DNA of 64,000 nucleotides, from assembly GCF_025698545.1 (NCBI RefSeq), contig NC_068575.1:55251980-55315979 (forward strand), written 5' to 3'. Numbering within the stretch: the first letter of the stretch is position 1; each line of letters begins with the position of its first letter. Made by a program: the position numbers and the translations under genes. This stretch comes from Gossypium raimondii. Taxonomy: Eukaryota; Streptophyta; Magnoliopsida; Malvales; Malvaceae. The notes beneath the pieces were generated by a model. That model ran no database searches. It had not been told where the DNA came from and worked only from the letters and a program-made list of their open reading frames with translations. Below are positions 52,541 through 64,000 of the stretch, in pieces.

Positions 52541-53457
52541 ATGTTAATAGGAGTAATTAAATAAAACGGTACTATGATTGATATTGGATGATATTGAATG
52601 TGAACTGAAAATGGGATAGTGAATTGAAACATGAAAATGAGATACATGAATTATGTATTCATGGATTGGATATGGAATGTATAATGTTATTGTTTAAATG
52701 ATATGTGGATTAAATTGTGAAAAACTATTATATAGTAAGTGGTGAAAATTGAGTATGGTATAAAATGATGTATTTATGATTTGAGTATTGAATGGCTAAT
52801 GCATTGTATGAATAAATGTGGTTTTAAATATCCAATTGTGCTTATAATTAATATGTGCATATTATATTATATTGTCTTTAATATTCGGATTATAGAAATA
52901 CGACTGAGTTTTTACTCAGCTTACGATTTTATTTTTCCATGCGCCGATTAGGTACTTCAATTTTTGATCGCCGATTCAGCATCCAACAACAATCCCAAAC
53001 TCAAACGTGGTGATGTCTATCTTTGTGTTGGCATGTACCTAGGGTGTTTAAATAATAGTTATTTTGTGGTTTGATTGTAAATAAGGTTATAAGTTTAATA
53101 TTGGTTTGGTATATATATATATATATAAACAAGTGTTTGTGTTTGAAGCCATATTATAGCATGACAGGTTAAATCAAATCTAGATGTGTGCATGTGAATT
53201 TAAGTTAGTGTTTAAGTGCTTATGAACTAGGCAAAAATGGATTGAATTTGGTAAGTTTATAATTTGCATTTGAATGATGTTTTGATGATATATATGTAGT
53301 ACCAATGAGGGTACATTGGTTAGGCACCTAGGATGATTGTTTTGACATGTTTTGAATATGTTTGATCGTGTTTTAAACTGGTTAAATGAATAGTTTTTGA
53401 ATTACTTATTGCCAAGTATGTAGGAAATGGTAAAATTGTTGTTTAAGGCACAGTTTA

Positions 53458-53702
53458 GGTCCACACGGCTAGACACACAGGCGTGTGACTCGGCCGTGTG
53501 AGACACACGGCTAGCACACGGGCGTACAAGGCCATTTCGAGAGGGTACACGGCCTGGCACACGGGTGTGTGGCTTGGCCGTGTGACCCAAGTCAGAGAAC
53601 TATAAGGGCACGGACACGGGCTGGGACACAGTCGTGTATCCCTATTTCGAATGCCCACATGGTCTAAGACACGGGCGTGTCTCCTAGCCACACAGCCGTG
53701 TA
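53458..53702. repeat. CACGG/GTGTG palindrome-rich block in family A LTR
   Basis: Dense alternation of ACACGG and CGTGTG cores (TCGGCCGTGTGAGACACACG, ACACGGGTGTGTGGC, ACACGGGCGTGTCTC and others) over about 245 bp, far more GC-rich than its surroundings. Confidence 0.8.
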
Positions 53703-55555
53703 AACTCTGCAACTTTGAAATTTTTTTATAGTTTTCGAAAAATTTTCTGAGTATCTGAATTAGTCCCGACTTGTTTCTAACGTGTATTTTGGGCCTCGAG
53801 GGCTCGAACAAGGGACAATATGTATGAGTTAATTAGTTTCTGACCTGCATATTATTATGATATGAAATGTTTGAAATTTATGTTTGTTTGATCGGTAAAC
53901 TCCGGTAATGCTCCATAACTCGGTTCTGGCGAGGAATACGGGTTGGGGTGTTACAATTTAAAATTTAAATTATTATGTTAACATATTGTTTTCAATAGGT
54001 GGAACCATAGGCCGAGTTACGTGGGGCTACCAAATGAATTTCGAGATATACGATTTCTGTTAGACCAACGATCAGAAGCGGATGTATGTATTTTTTAAAT
54101 TTGAATTATATGATATTAACGTAGTTGATCTAAAAATTAATAGTATATATATAATTAAAATTTTATTATTTAATCAAATCGAGTAGTTCAAGTTTCGATT
54201 ATAAATCGAATTGAATTTTACAATTCGAATATACGATTGGTGTAAATACGATGCTTCTAAATATTCAATTAAATAATTATTAACTTTACATCTAAAAAAT
54301 TATAAAAAACTAAATAATATATAAAAAACTTAAAAAATATAGAAAAAACTCAAACCCTACATAACCTTAAACCCTATATCTTAAAAAGGGATGACAGAAA
54401 ACACATTCCGTTGGAAACATTTTTGTTATTTCGGTTAAATCTCGTAATTTTACAAAAAAATCAATCTAATTCAATAATTACTTTAAAAATCAGGATTTTT
54501 TAGAAATTCACTCCAAAATCTAAGACTTACTAGATAAATAAAAAACCTTGTCATCAATAAATATACTATTATAAAAAATATATTGTGATAATAAGGAGAC
54601 ACTTGCAAATTTCAACCTTTGAGAAATTTGTAGAATGAAGTCAATATAAGGTTTTGAGTCGGATCAGATTGGTTAGGTTAGAAATCAGTTGAAATATTGG
54701 TACGAAAGATATTTTTGAACCGATTAATTTGAGAATCAGTACGAATCGATTAAATTGATAATTTAACCTATAATTTTTTAATTAGATGGAATGAATTGAT
54801 TATGCCGATTTAAACCTTGTTTGGAAGTTAAAACTAAAGGAAGTGTATATATTTTAAAAGATTATGGGAAAGAAACTTCACCACACATTTCCATTTCCTT
54901 TAAATATATAACAAAAGCTACAATAGAAAGAAATACATGAAAATACTGGAGAAAGTGTTAATAAAAATATCATATTTTGAAAATAAAACGAAATAAAATT
55001 GATAATTTAGTACTACTTTTGAGAAAAGATTTATATACTTAAGTAAAAAAAAAGTTGATATAATTTGAAGGTTAATTTTACATTTAAGCAAAAGAAATAT
55101 AACAGCTTTTTTACTTTAATTTTCAAGTTAGTAATTGATTGTATATTTTTATAAAATTATTTTCTATATTGTATTTGAATTATTTTCCATTACACAAGCT
55201 TAGATAATTAATAATGTGGAATATATTAGTATTATTACTATAATCTAAAATAAATAATATTAATATTATTTTAAAATTATTTCTTACTACTAATTATTAA
55301 TATATAAAAAATGTAGAAATTTGGGCAAAAGCAGGATCCAATTCAATACCTTACAAGACAATTGGTATAATTACAATACACTCCAAGTTCCATAAAAGCC
55401 TTACTCACATCACTTTACATATTTTTATTTTACTTGCCTTCTATTAGATTTTTTGGGGGTTATTCACCTTTACTTTCAAACCAAAATAATTAATGAAAAC
55501 ATCAACTAAACTGGGTTGGTTTAGAAATAAAAATAAACATTTAATTATGTTTTTA

Positions 55556-56040
55556 GTTTTATTTCAATTTAATTATTCAAATTTTTCAAATTAAATCCTT
55601 TAGTCATATTCCGTTAATTGCGGTTAGAGAGTAATAAAAAGTTGACGTATGTTTTTTTATTGGACCAATAATAAATTTAATCATTCAATGTTTATAGATT
55701 CTATCAAATTGTTGCTAAATTTAAAAGAATTCAACAAATTTAACCCTCGATGCTTACAAAATTTATTATTTTAGTTCTAATTCTAAAAGTTTCAAAAAGG
55801 AAATACTAAAAATTAAAATCAAAATAAGGTCAAATATTAAAAAAACTTTTTATTGACATGAGAGCTAAATTTGTTGAATTTTTAGATTTATGATTAAATT
55901 GATGAAATGTATAAATACCTAAATTTATTATTAGTCCAATAAAAAGAAACCCACATCATTTTTCCGTCACTCCTCTAAAAGCAACTAATAGGAGAATGTC
56001 TAAATCGAAAAGAAAAAATAATCAGGTAACCAAATAAAGC
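55556..56040. mobile_element. Long inverted-repeat MITE-like element
   Basis: TTTTTATTGGACCAATAATA at 55657 pairs with the reverse complement of TATTATTAGTCCAATAAAAA near 55930. Similarity continues on both sides for about 150-200 bp (AATTCAACAAATTTA arms). Exact ends and target duplication are unclear. Confidence 0.5.
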
Positions 56041-56332
56041 CAAATGTATAATAAATAACTATTTTTATAATTTACCCTAATTTTAAATCTAATTATACAA
56101 ATTACAGAAACAAATAATTCTGGGCATAAAGGCAGCCAAAAAGAAGAGAGGTGATGATTAATTACCTCGTGCCATTTTCAAAATAAAACATGGTAAAATC
56201 AAGACGTTGTATCCCTTTTTTCTGTATTACATGGCTATAATAGGAGATTACGTGCATGTAATGAAGCCTTTATTCAAAATGGTCATCGCCACGTAGAGTC
56301 TAACCATTTCTTGTAACATGCTTAATATTATA

Positions 56333-56354
56333 AGAGAGAGAGAGAGAGAGAGAG
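56333..56354. repeat. (GA)n microsatellite
   Basis: About eleven AG units. Confidence 0.9.
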
Positions 56355-56887
56355 GGGACATGTGCAGGACAAAAAAAGCTGGCAGTGTTGGAAGGAGATT
56401 TAGGGTTTGAAATTTTGATTTTTGAAAGCATGTGGGCAGGCAGCCTTCTATTTTGGACTTTTTTCTATGTTGGTCTTCATTCACCCATCTCTTATGTCTC
56501 ATGTCATGTCATGTGCTCCTTTTTTCTTTATTTTGTTTTCTTGTTAACTTTTTTTTCTTCACGCATCAACTTTGACGCAGTTTGGTTGGAATTTGATACT
56601 AAATTGATGTTCTATAGGGTTAGCTATTTCGATTTTTGACAAGGAATTAGTTATTTCGTAACTAAATGACTAGACTACACACTAGTTTTAGAATGTCAAC
56701 CAAACAAAAAGGGCTTTTCTTTGCTGCTTATTCTTCAACTTACACCAGAGAAATGTTCTATCCAAATCATTGTCTGCAACTTCAAAAGTTCGCTACTAAC
56801 TACCACAAAAAATTACAAATTCGTTGGAAAATGTAGGTAAAACTGTAAGAAAGGTCCTCTACTATGTATTCTATCCATCTTATATTT

Positions 56888-57050
56888 AGGACTAGTTTAG
56901 CATTGCGGCAAAAAATAATTTTAAGATAAAAACATTATTTGTTAACAATATACTCGAGTTTCCTAAAAGTATTTTTAGATAATAAAAATAAAAAATTTAA
57001 ACTTTTGCTCAAAAGTGCTTGAGTTTGAATAGCCATTAGTTATAAAAATT
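56888..57050. mobile_element. Diverged MITE end (CTAGTTTAGCATTGC family)
   Basis: GGACTAGTTTAGCATTGCGG at the left, with an inverted AAAAGTGCTTGAGTTTGAATAGCC near 57015. Related to the repeats at 42483 and 63847, but more decayed. Confidence 0.35.
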
Positions 57051-57635
57051 TTGTTCTAACTGTAAAAAGACATAATTAGAAGAAAGAAAAAATTAAAAAG
57101 ATGAAACCATAAATCTACTAAAAACGAATGGTACAAAAATGATATATAGAATTTGACTGAAAATTCAAGTCCGTGAAAGATCGATGGTACACAGGAGATT
57201 AAAATTTTTTAATCGGTACGTAACAGTTATTTAGTTGCACAAATACTCTAATCTGAAAGTGACAGCAAAATCTGAAATGAAAGAGAACCAACGGTGATTT
57301 GTAGCATTTTCAAATTTCAAATGTTTATGTCAACAAAATTTTGAATAATCATTAGAGATTACGTATTACAGGTTTCTATTCTACTACACTCCGATTCCCG
57401 TTAATCTACACTACTTTCTCTTTCACTCTAATTTTCAAATAAAATTACATCACTTCTGCCATTACAAAACCTAACTTACAAATGCAAAAAGTGCCGTCTA
57501 TCACAATCCCTAACCCACTATTTCATCCCTATGCTATCTTTCAGTAGTAGCCTTGGGCTTCTAAATTATGCCAAAGCTACCTGATTTCCTCCAATTTAAT
57601 GCCAAAAATCACTAGGCCACAACTCTTCTCCTCAT

Positions 57636-60600
57636 TCAGCCGGCAGCCACTGCATCATCTCTAGGACTCGGATCCAAGAGTTGATGCAGCTTGGCACCGG
57701 AGTCTGACCTTTTCTCACCCATTTCACCCTCCTTGTCTTCCTTTTTGTTCAAAATATTCTCCTGTGCGTGTCCAAGTTGAGCATTTTTCAGTTCCTCCTG
57801 AATTGCAAGTCAATTACAAGTATGGAGTCAAAAGGGGCAATCACACATGTAGCAAGTTAAACTACCAGAAAAGAGTAGGCTAAAGCCTAAAAGTGCCCAC
57901 TTACCACTAATATCGCATTTTCGAGCCTTACTTTTTCTGACATTTCAGTTAATTGGTTTATTTCAGATCTGAGTGCTGCATTCTCTGAAGTTAAGGATTC
58001 AACTTTACGGGCAAGCTCTTCAGTCTCAGCCTACATAAGAATCTATTACATTAGCTTCATTGCTATATATACTTCATTATCTGGTAAAAAGGCTCAAAGA
58101 AAGTTTTTTAGCACAGGAGAAAAAAAAAAAAAGATGTATTTCTTGTACCTGCTTCCTCAGCCTTGACCTTCTAGCGGATTCTCTATTAGATTGTTTTCGC
58201 CTCTCCCGTTTCAGCTCCCGCTCATTCTAGTTAAATTTCATTTAAAACTTAGCAACAGTTTAAGACAGCACAACCCCCTCCCCTCTCATACTAAAATGAC
58301 GACATGATAGAAAGAGTAATAGATATACAAGAATTCAATTCACAAATACCTGCAACCAGACTTCAGTAGGCATTACTCCACAATGTACACCCATAGCACT
58401 GGACATAGCATTCATGGTGGGGGTGTTCCTAAGCTCCAATATTGTTCCTGTGGTCATGCCAGGAGAAACTACAGTTCCAATTAGTTTAGGAGAAATGGTT
58501 GCAGTCACCTCCCCCGCAGCAACTTGGTTAGACTTCGCCTCAATTTTCTCATCTTCGCCTGCTAAGACATAGACCATATATCAATAACACTAGAACTCAT
58601 ATACGAAAGTGGGTCAACTGTATCCGAAGATTCAATAATATGTTTATCTTTCTTTCAATTTTCTAACACGTCACAAAAAGCTTTTGCATATCCAGTTCAT
58701 GATGTACTAAATACCACATCAAGAATTTCCAAAGGTGCCCCTGCAGATCTCTAATAAGATCTCCTCATAGTAGGGAATTTTCAATAGTGTTTCTAAATAG
58801 TTAAAATAAATAGATGCCACCATTTCGACACAAAAGTAGCATACTATGAATTAGCCAATCAAGAATATACATACTGAAGAATGGAGTCATACCAATAGTT
58901 GGTGTCCCCTCCCTGCTTCTTTTCCGTCTACTTTGATCCGTCTGTCAAAAGATGCAAAGTCACAAAGATAAGCTTTAGCATGTTTTCCTTCATCATTGTC
59001 TAAAAGAAAATAAAAAAAGATGTTGGAAGCAGCTTAAACAGATAGGAAGGAGATCTCACCCCAGTTGTATTTCCATCACTACCATCGGCTGAACCTGCAG
59101 TCTCCAGACTGCACACACGATTGTAAAATTAGTCTAACAACAAGGGATAAACTAGGAAAATGTCACTTGGTTGTGCAATCTCCTACAAATAGGCTGCTCA
59201 AGCATAGCTTTGATGTCCTAAATAATACTAATTTGGCCAGAAAAGATCAACAAACCTGTGGGATGGTCTAGGTTTAGCTCTTCCTTCAGCGTTCTCAGCA
59301 GTACCATTGCCTATTGATATTGCAAGACCATCAAATCCTTTCAGCTTCTTCATTAAACCTTGTTCAGTATTTCCAGGGGACTTCGTAGGTGTCTCCACAG
59401 GACCTGCAGCCTGCATTAAAATGCTTGGAGTTATATCCAACACCTGTTTAAAGCATAAAGCATAGACTGACAACTTCGTAGTTATCTTATTGAAGCAGTG
59501 TATCTGCATGCGCATGAACAATAAATTTGGATTAAACAGAAACAGTTTTGAAACATTCATCCAACAAAAGCATCACTTACTGCCGGTGATGATGGAACAC
59601 CAAGACTGTGTGATGCCTGGATTTCAGGAGCAAACAGATACAAAATGAATTAGTAAATAATATGATACAATAAAAGCAGCATTCTAGAGTGTTATTTAGC
59701 GAACAGGGGCTAAAGAATCAAATGAGCACTATCTAGTAGGTAACCATAAAAAAGAGCTACTGTCTACAGTTGAAACATAGGCCAGGAATAAGAAGAGTAT
59801 CATAAACTGCATGCATACTATAAATACTTAGACCTCATAAATTATACATAACCGGTACTCATCCCAAAATTATAAAACAAAGTAAAGTGGTGCTCTAATT
59901 AAGAGAAAGTAAACTTACCAGAGGAACTGCGGGATGTGCATAAACTCCCCCATGAGAGTAGATTGCTGCATAAGGTGCTCCATAGGATGGCATCATAGGC
60001 TGGAAGAGCCAATAAATTAGTATATCAATAATTATTTGCAGACTAGCTCAGTGAAAAGCTTGAATAAAGGTAACTTCACAGGAGCTAAGGGTAATACCTG
60101 TGTTGGACCCCACATATAGGGGGGAGGAGCATGGCCTGATGCCACAGCTGAACTGTAATACGGTGGCATATTGACATGAGGACCATAATATGCCTATATA
60201 TGTAATTAGAACCATGAAGTCCCCATTAGCAATTTTATTAAGAAAAATTGATTGTAAATTGCAATGCCTTGACAATGGCAGCACAAAAGAGGGAAACAAG
60301 TGCATGCATAAAGTAGATAACCTGCATAGCAGCCCAATCAGGATAGACATGAATATTGTTCTGATCCTACGAATAGAAAAAGATTGGTCAACACTTAGAA
60401 ATCAGCTTCAAAAAGTAATCTCTATAGAAAGATTAGATGCAAAGCAAGTTCTACTACAGCTACTTTAAAGATCTATTCCCTAAAAAAATACAATATTGGG
60501 GATGATAGGGTCTGGACCTGTGTCATCTAGGTCACAGATGAAAACTCTAATCATTGCTCCAAACAAGATAAACATAAAATATTCCAGCTTGTTTCTAGTT

Positions 60601-60697
60601 TCAACGGTTAAACATGCATAATCTCTTAGCTTACCGTTGGCACTGGTGAAGATGATTTGTCAGACTTAGAAGGCTTCCCTTCCTCGTTGTTTCCCAT
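57636..60697 (-). CDS. GBF3: G-box binding factor 3-like bZIP transcription factor, 12 coding exons
   Basis: Nuclear group G bZIP factor that binds CACGTG G-boxes as a homo- or heterodimer, linked to light and ABA/drought responses (family knowledge). Coding exons on the minus strand: 60697-60635, 60366-60322, 60193-60098, 59999-59919, 59616-59581, 59410-59256, 59108-59060, 58941-58893, 58558-58350, 58226-58149, 58030-57905, 57797-57636. They join in frame to 1149 nt, 382 aa, the length of Arabidopsis GBF3. Visible: the N-terminal proline-rich multifunctional mosaic region (HVYPDWAAMQAYYGPHVNMP, GHAPPPYMWG), GLMKKLKGFDGLA, ADGSDGNTTG, KRSREGTP, the basic region NERELKRERRKQSNRESARR (262 onward; invariant Asn at 275 and Arg at 283), a leucine zipper (288 to about 325), and C-terminal AKLHQLLDPSPRDDAVAAG. 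The start-codon exon has a 5' acceptor at 60755. Confidence 0.96.
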
Positions 60698-60754
60698 GGT
60701 CAAAGCACCAAAGGTGAAACCTTTTATAGAAGTTGGTTCACCTCTCTCTGTCAA

Positions 60755-62010
60755 CTGCAATCGAGGAGAAACATGAAGCAAATTTTCTGGACAGCAATAA
60801 GAATGGCTCAGTAAAAAATCATACAAGCAAATCAATACTGATATTTAATTAGATCCAACCACTTGATTTAATATTAAAATTTCTGAACAAATGCTTTAAA
60901 GTATGCAGATATCATCACAAATCATTCTACTTCCATATTACTCTCACAAAGCAGACAAATGGTTGTACAGGCGCAACGAATACTGCCTTCTTCAATGCTC
61001 AAAAGAACACCAAGAAATCAATGAAAGTCACATTCGTGTTCCTTGAATTGGCTTGATGCTCTCTACAAACAGTTAAGATTTACAGATTTCTACTTCCTGA
61101 TGCTTAGCATGTTTGATCTAATTCTAATCAGCTTATCATAAACAACTTTATAGAAATCAAAACAAGTGCAGTCTGACGTAAATATTTGGTGCTTCATTGA
61201 TATTAACTTATTCAACTTTCACCAAACTGTGTTGGAAAGTTTAGAATATGGATTTTAATTGCAGAATTGAAACTTGAAATTGTTAGTTACCTCAGGTGCT
61301 CATCTTATGAGTTAAATCCTATACTAGCAAGCTCGGGGAATATGACATAAACGTATAATTACAAATAGGCTGCTTTCAAAAGTATTTACAACTGAACAGA
61401 TTTTCTCCAAGAAAAAAAAAAGGTTTAATCCAGTTTCAAATAATACAAAATTTTCATGCCGAGGGTATAACCGTCTTTCAAGCATCCACACCATATCGAG
61501 ATGGTAAAGGATGATAGCAAAAGAAACGATGCAATTTAAAAAGAAAAAAGAATCCGAAAAGATTAATCTGTCTTAATTAAAGGACAAAAATATACATGAA
61601 AATACTTTCCAGCACGTTCATCAGTTGAACCAAACAAAACCTTCACGTATTAATCAACTAAGCCAATAATAATAAGAAAATAGAAAAATTAATGTAACTC
61701 TAATTTCAACATACCTTAAAATCTGAAACCCGAGATTCTTCCTTCTCTTGGCTGGAAAACAATAATACAAATCAATATTAGATTATCTTCAATTAGGGAA
61801 AAGAGAAGTAGAGAAGAGAATTTGAAAAGAAATATTAGTCAAAAAGACTGCATTATCTTCTTCACTGGAAAATATCGGGAATTCTTTTCTTTTAAAATTC
61901 GCGGAGAATAAGAGAGAGATGCAGGAGGAGGAGGAGGGTGTGGGAGAAGAAAAAAGAGAGGGAGTGCCAAAGGGAAGACAAACATCCACATCACCAAAAA
62001 CGTGTCGTTG
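60755..62010 (-). other. GBF3 5' UTR introns and non-coding leader exons
   Basis: A short non-coding exon at 61751-61715 fits (acceptor TTTTCCAG, donor TTTTAAG|GTATG). A purine/pyrimidine-rich first exon probably lies at about 61790-62000. Exon borders of the leader are inferred. Confidence 0.5.
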
Positions 62011-62036
62011 AAACAAACAAGTGTACAAATCTACCG

Positions 62037-62130
62037 TATATAAGGGAGGGCACAGTTGGTGGTTGAGTTGGCCCATCGATATTGGCGCTGCCCATTCATT
62101 TATTCCAACGTCACCTGTGCCTTACACGTG
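62037..62130 (-). promoter_or_regulatory. GBF3 core promoter: TATA box and G-box
   Basis: TTATATAC on the minus strand at about 62043-62037 serves as TATA. CACGTG at 62125-62130 lies about 85 bp further upstream, and ACGTCA-type sequence (AACGTCACC) at 62107-62115. G-boxes are the target of GBF proteins, so self- or family-regulation is plausible (inference). Confidence 0.55.
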
Positions 62131-62139
62131 TTCGTCGAT

Positions 62140-63360
62140 TAGTGGATGAAGCATCTTGGGTAAGGGGTCCAAGTCCAACCTGTTCCTTCCGTCATGTGGG
62201 CTTACATGTTCATGTTTCATTAATTAAAGGAATTTGGGAGAAATTATTTTATGAATATTTTTATATGTATTAATTAAAAGTAAAGTCATTTTTTTCACCT
62301 CATATGTACCGTCGATAAAGTAAGATCGAAATAGAAAAAAAGTGATGTGTTTATTTTAATTAGTAAAAGTATAAATAATATGATAAAGAAGGTTAATAAA
62401 ATAATTTTTGGAATTTGGATATAAGACTGTTTGTTCTTGAAAATATTTTATCCTTTAGTTATTGGCGAGAACTACTAATTCAATTTCTTTTACTTCAAGG
62501 AATAAAACGATATTAATAGAAATGCAATATTTTAAATAATGTAAAAATTGTGGTCAAGTTTTGATTAAGAACAAAAAAAACTTGATGGTGATAAAAGATT
62601 TCTTTCTTTGATCCAATTATCGATTAGAAGATTTAGCTTGTATGAATCAATATTAATTTGATACTAATAACGACAGTCGTTTCAGAATGATAAAAATTTA
62701 TATGCATCCGAGTTTAAAAATTTGTTAATAGTACATTTCTCCTTATATTGTATTATGTATGTATCGTGTCGTGTAAATGAAAATAAATAAATAGTCATAA
62801 GAATTATTTTACTAATTTAATGACATACCTATAGATAAGATCCACGTATGAATGTTTGAGATTTAACTAAAATGAATTGATCCTTTTAAATCCACCACTG
62901 ACCACCTGTTCGTCCGTGCTTTTGCCATGTAGGAATGATATGTTTGATTCGCTTTGTCTTTTTCATTTCCTTTCTCGTTTTTTATAGGGATAGCTCGTGA
63001 GCTTCCCATAAGCTAAAAGTAGAATACGGGATAATCCAATAAAGGAAGATTTGGGTTTTTTTATTCAAAATAATACAAATAAAATTTCAATTACAAAAAT
63101 AAAATAAGTTTTAGATTATTTATGAAAATGAAATATTTTTATAATAAAATTGAGTCCCACCGATCCGTCAGATGGTACCAGTTATAAAAATAATATTTTA
63201 ATAAAACAACTAAAATTATATTTTAATAAAAAAAGGGTGAAGCCCATTTTTCAGGCAACATCCTTTTTCCCTTCTCACTTTTATTTATTTATTTTTAATT
63301 TGGGATGGTTGTGGTATAATTTTGAATTTCATACATTTATTTTATGAAAATTGAAAGTTA
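62140..63360. other. AT-rich intergenic DNA, no gene seen
   Basis: Short frames only; no domain recognised. Confidence 0.55.
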
Positions 63361-63369
63361 GTTATTTTA

Positions 63370-63590
63370 TTAGGTGCTTTGGATCATCAATGGTTGATTT
63401 TCTTATCGTATTAGGTGTTTGCAATTACTCCAGATAGTCATGTTTGAGTTGTGACAAAACAAATTGTCAACATGTCATAATGTTCTATTGATGCTTAGGC
63501 TAAAGCTTTTATTGTGTTGATAGAGCTTGTCATTCACCATCTACGATGAGTGTTTGTTATTTTTTTCACTTGAATTGTATGATTCTATTA
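63370..63590 (+). repeat. Dispersed repeat, partner of 11975-12190
   Basis: Same element as at 11975-12190 but in + orientation. It ends with GAATGAAAAAAAAA, consistent with a retroposed 3' end. Confidence 0.6.
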
Positions 63591-63846
63591 ATTGAATGAA
63601 AAAAAAACCTCAAAATGACATGTCGGACATTAGCTTGAAAAGATATAAAATCTTTATCACCTAAAGATCTCAAATCATGATGATTTGAATATAAAAATCT
63701 AAATGATTATTCAAAAGATTTTAATAAATTATTATTATTTTTAAGTATTTCAGTAAAAAAAACCGATCATATCCATATATTTTTAAATATTTCATTTCAT
63801 TTCATTTCATTTCATTATTAAAAGAAAATGCATGGAAATTGGACTA

Positions 63847-64000
63847 AGAGTTAGTTTGGCAATGCTTTTGAGAAGTGCTTTTGAAAAGTTTGGTTTAAAA
63901 TTTGAGTGTTTAGCATTGCTGTCAAAAAGTGCTTTTGAGAAATAAAATGTCCATTTTAGACATGTTATTATCAAGTAACAAATATGCATTTAAATAATAT
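63847..64000. mobile_element. MITE-like repeat, cut by the window end
   Basis: Begins AGAGTTAGTTTGGCAATGC and matches 42483-42640. It continues beyond the window. Confidence 0.55.

Larger units (their letters stand above)
49061..53955 (+). mobile_element. Solo LTR (fossil), family A, second copy, with nested family B LTR
   Basis: TGTAACGACCCAATAGTCAG at the left and GGGTTGGGGTGTTACA at the right are flanked by ATTTA (49056-49060, 53956-53960). About 2.8 kb without the nested element. Same family type as 28032-31700 (shared end sequences, CTCATCG subrepeats, GTCCGAGTC block) but opposite orientation and clearly diverged. No internal gag-pol domain. It sits in an intron of the PMD pseudogene. 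Confidence 0.8.
48158..54083 (+). pseudogene. Plant mobile domain (PMD/MAIN-like) gene, decayed and LTR-interrupted
   Basis: Three exon-like pieces can be read: 48158-48217 (MAKSLIRLNAKHILVDQL), about 48309-49016, and 53999-54083 (WNHRPSYVGLPNEF...FLLDQRSEAD). The middle piece reads like the aminotransferase-like plant mobile domain: LIEPYLRDARFLHMAL, PVNGPVVTESVVAVDWGDVC, HLRWLLKLVDFTEADKRSW, SWAWYQLPFLCPRDRL. PMD proteins occur as host factors (MAIN, MAIL1) and inside transposons; many plant copies are transposon-borne (knowledge). Several in-frame stops show this copy is dead, and the 3' part is missing. The normal intron before WNHRPSYVGL holds the LTR nest 49061-53955, so the LTR need not have killed the gene. 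Confidence 0.8.
54090..57630. other. AT-rich intergenic DNA, no gene seen
   Basis: Holds an inverted-repeat element at about 55556-56040, a (GA)n run at 56333-56354 and a weak MITE end near 56888. Open frames at 56248-56639 overlap the GA run and have no domain. Confidence 0.55.

Overview
The window looks like nuclear DNA of a flowering plant (eudicot). Genes have GT-AG introns, the intergenic DNA is AT-rich, and nested LTR and MITE insertions lie between genes. The repeat styles (LTRs bounded by TGTAACRRCCC and GGGGTGTTACA, CACGG/GTGTG-rich LTR interiors, GGGCCGGGCCC-ended hAT MITEs) resemble what I remember from cotton (Gossypium). That species-level guess is inference from memory and no search was possible.

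Layout. 449-3482 (-): ten-exon mitochondrial carrier of the MTM1 type. 9961-10902 (-) and 15855-16775 (-): tandem pair of single-exon cytokinin response factor (AP2/ERF group VI) genes whose flanks are partly duplicated too. 21966-25222 (-): four-exon ubiquitin-conjugating enzyme of the UBC8/10/28 group, with a long-TIR MITE in intron 1. 27.6-32.2 kb: nested transposon stack (LTR inside a hAT MITE, probably inside an older MITE). 32740-34873: solo-LTR-like element of a second family. 37349-38083 (+): NHL/LEA_2 membrane protein. 39827-42205 (+): eleven-exon exosome core subunit RRP41. 44043-45862 (-): eight-exon glucose-6-phosphate 1-epimerase. 47215-47853: hAT MITE. 48158-54083 (+): decayed plant-mobile-domain gene whose intron holds one solo LTR, itself carrying a second. 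57636-60697 (-): twelve-coding-exon bZIP factor GBF3. 62-64 kb: the GBF3 promoter and AT-rich DNA with repeats.

The genes are independent housekeeping or regulatory loci, with no cluster logic beyond the CRF tandem pair. Exon models were built by hand: each splices in frame on GT-AG junctions, and the totals match family sizes (UBC 148 aa, RRP41 241 aa, GBF3 382 aa, MTM1-like 394 aa, epimerase 318 aa). I found no new enzymatic or defence system. The most informative structures are the transposon nests with readable target-site duplications, the CRF duplication, and short regulatory features beside RRP41 and GBF3. I saw no tRNA, rRNA or CRISPR array.
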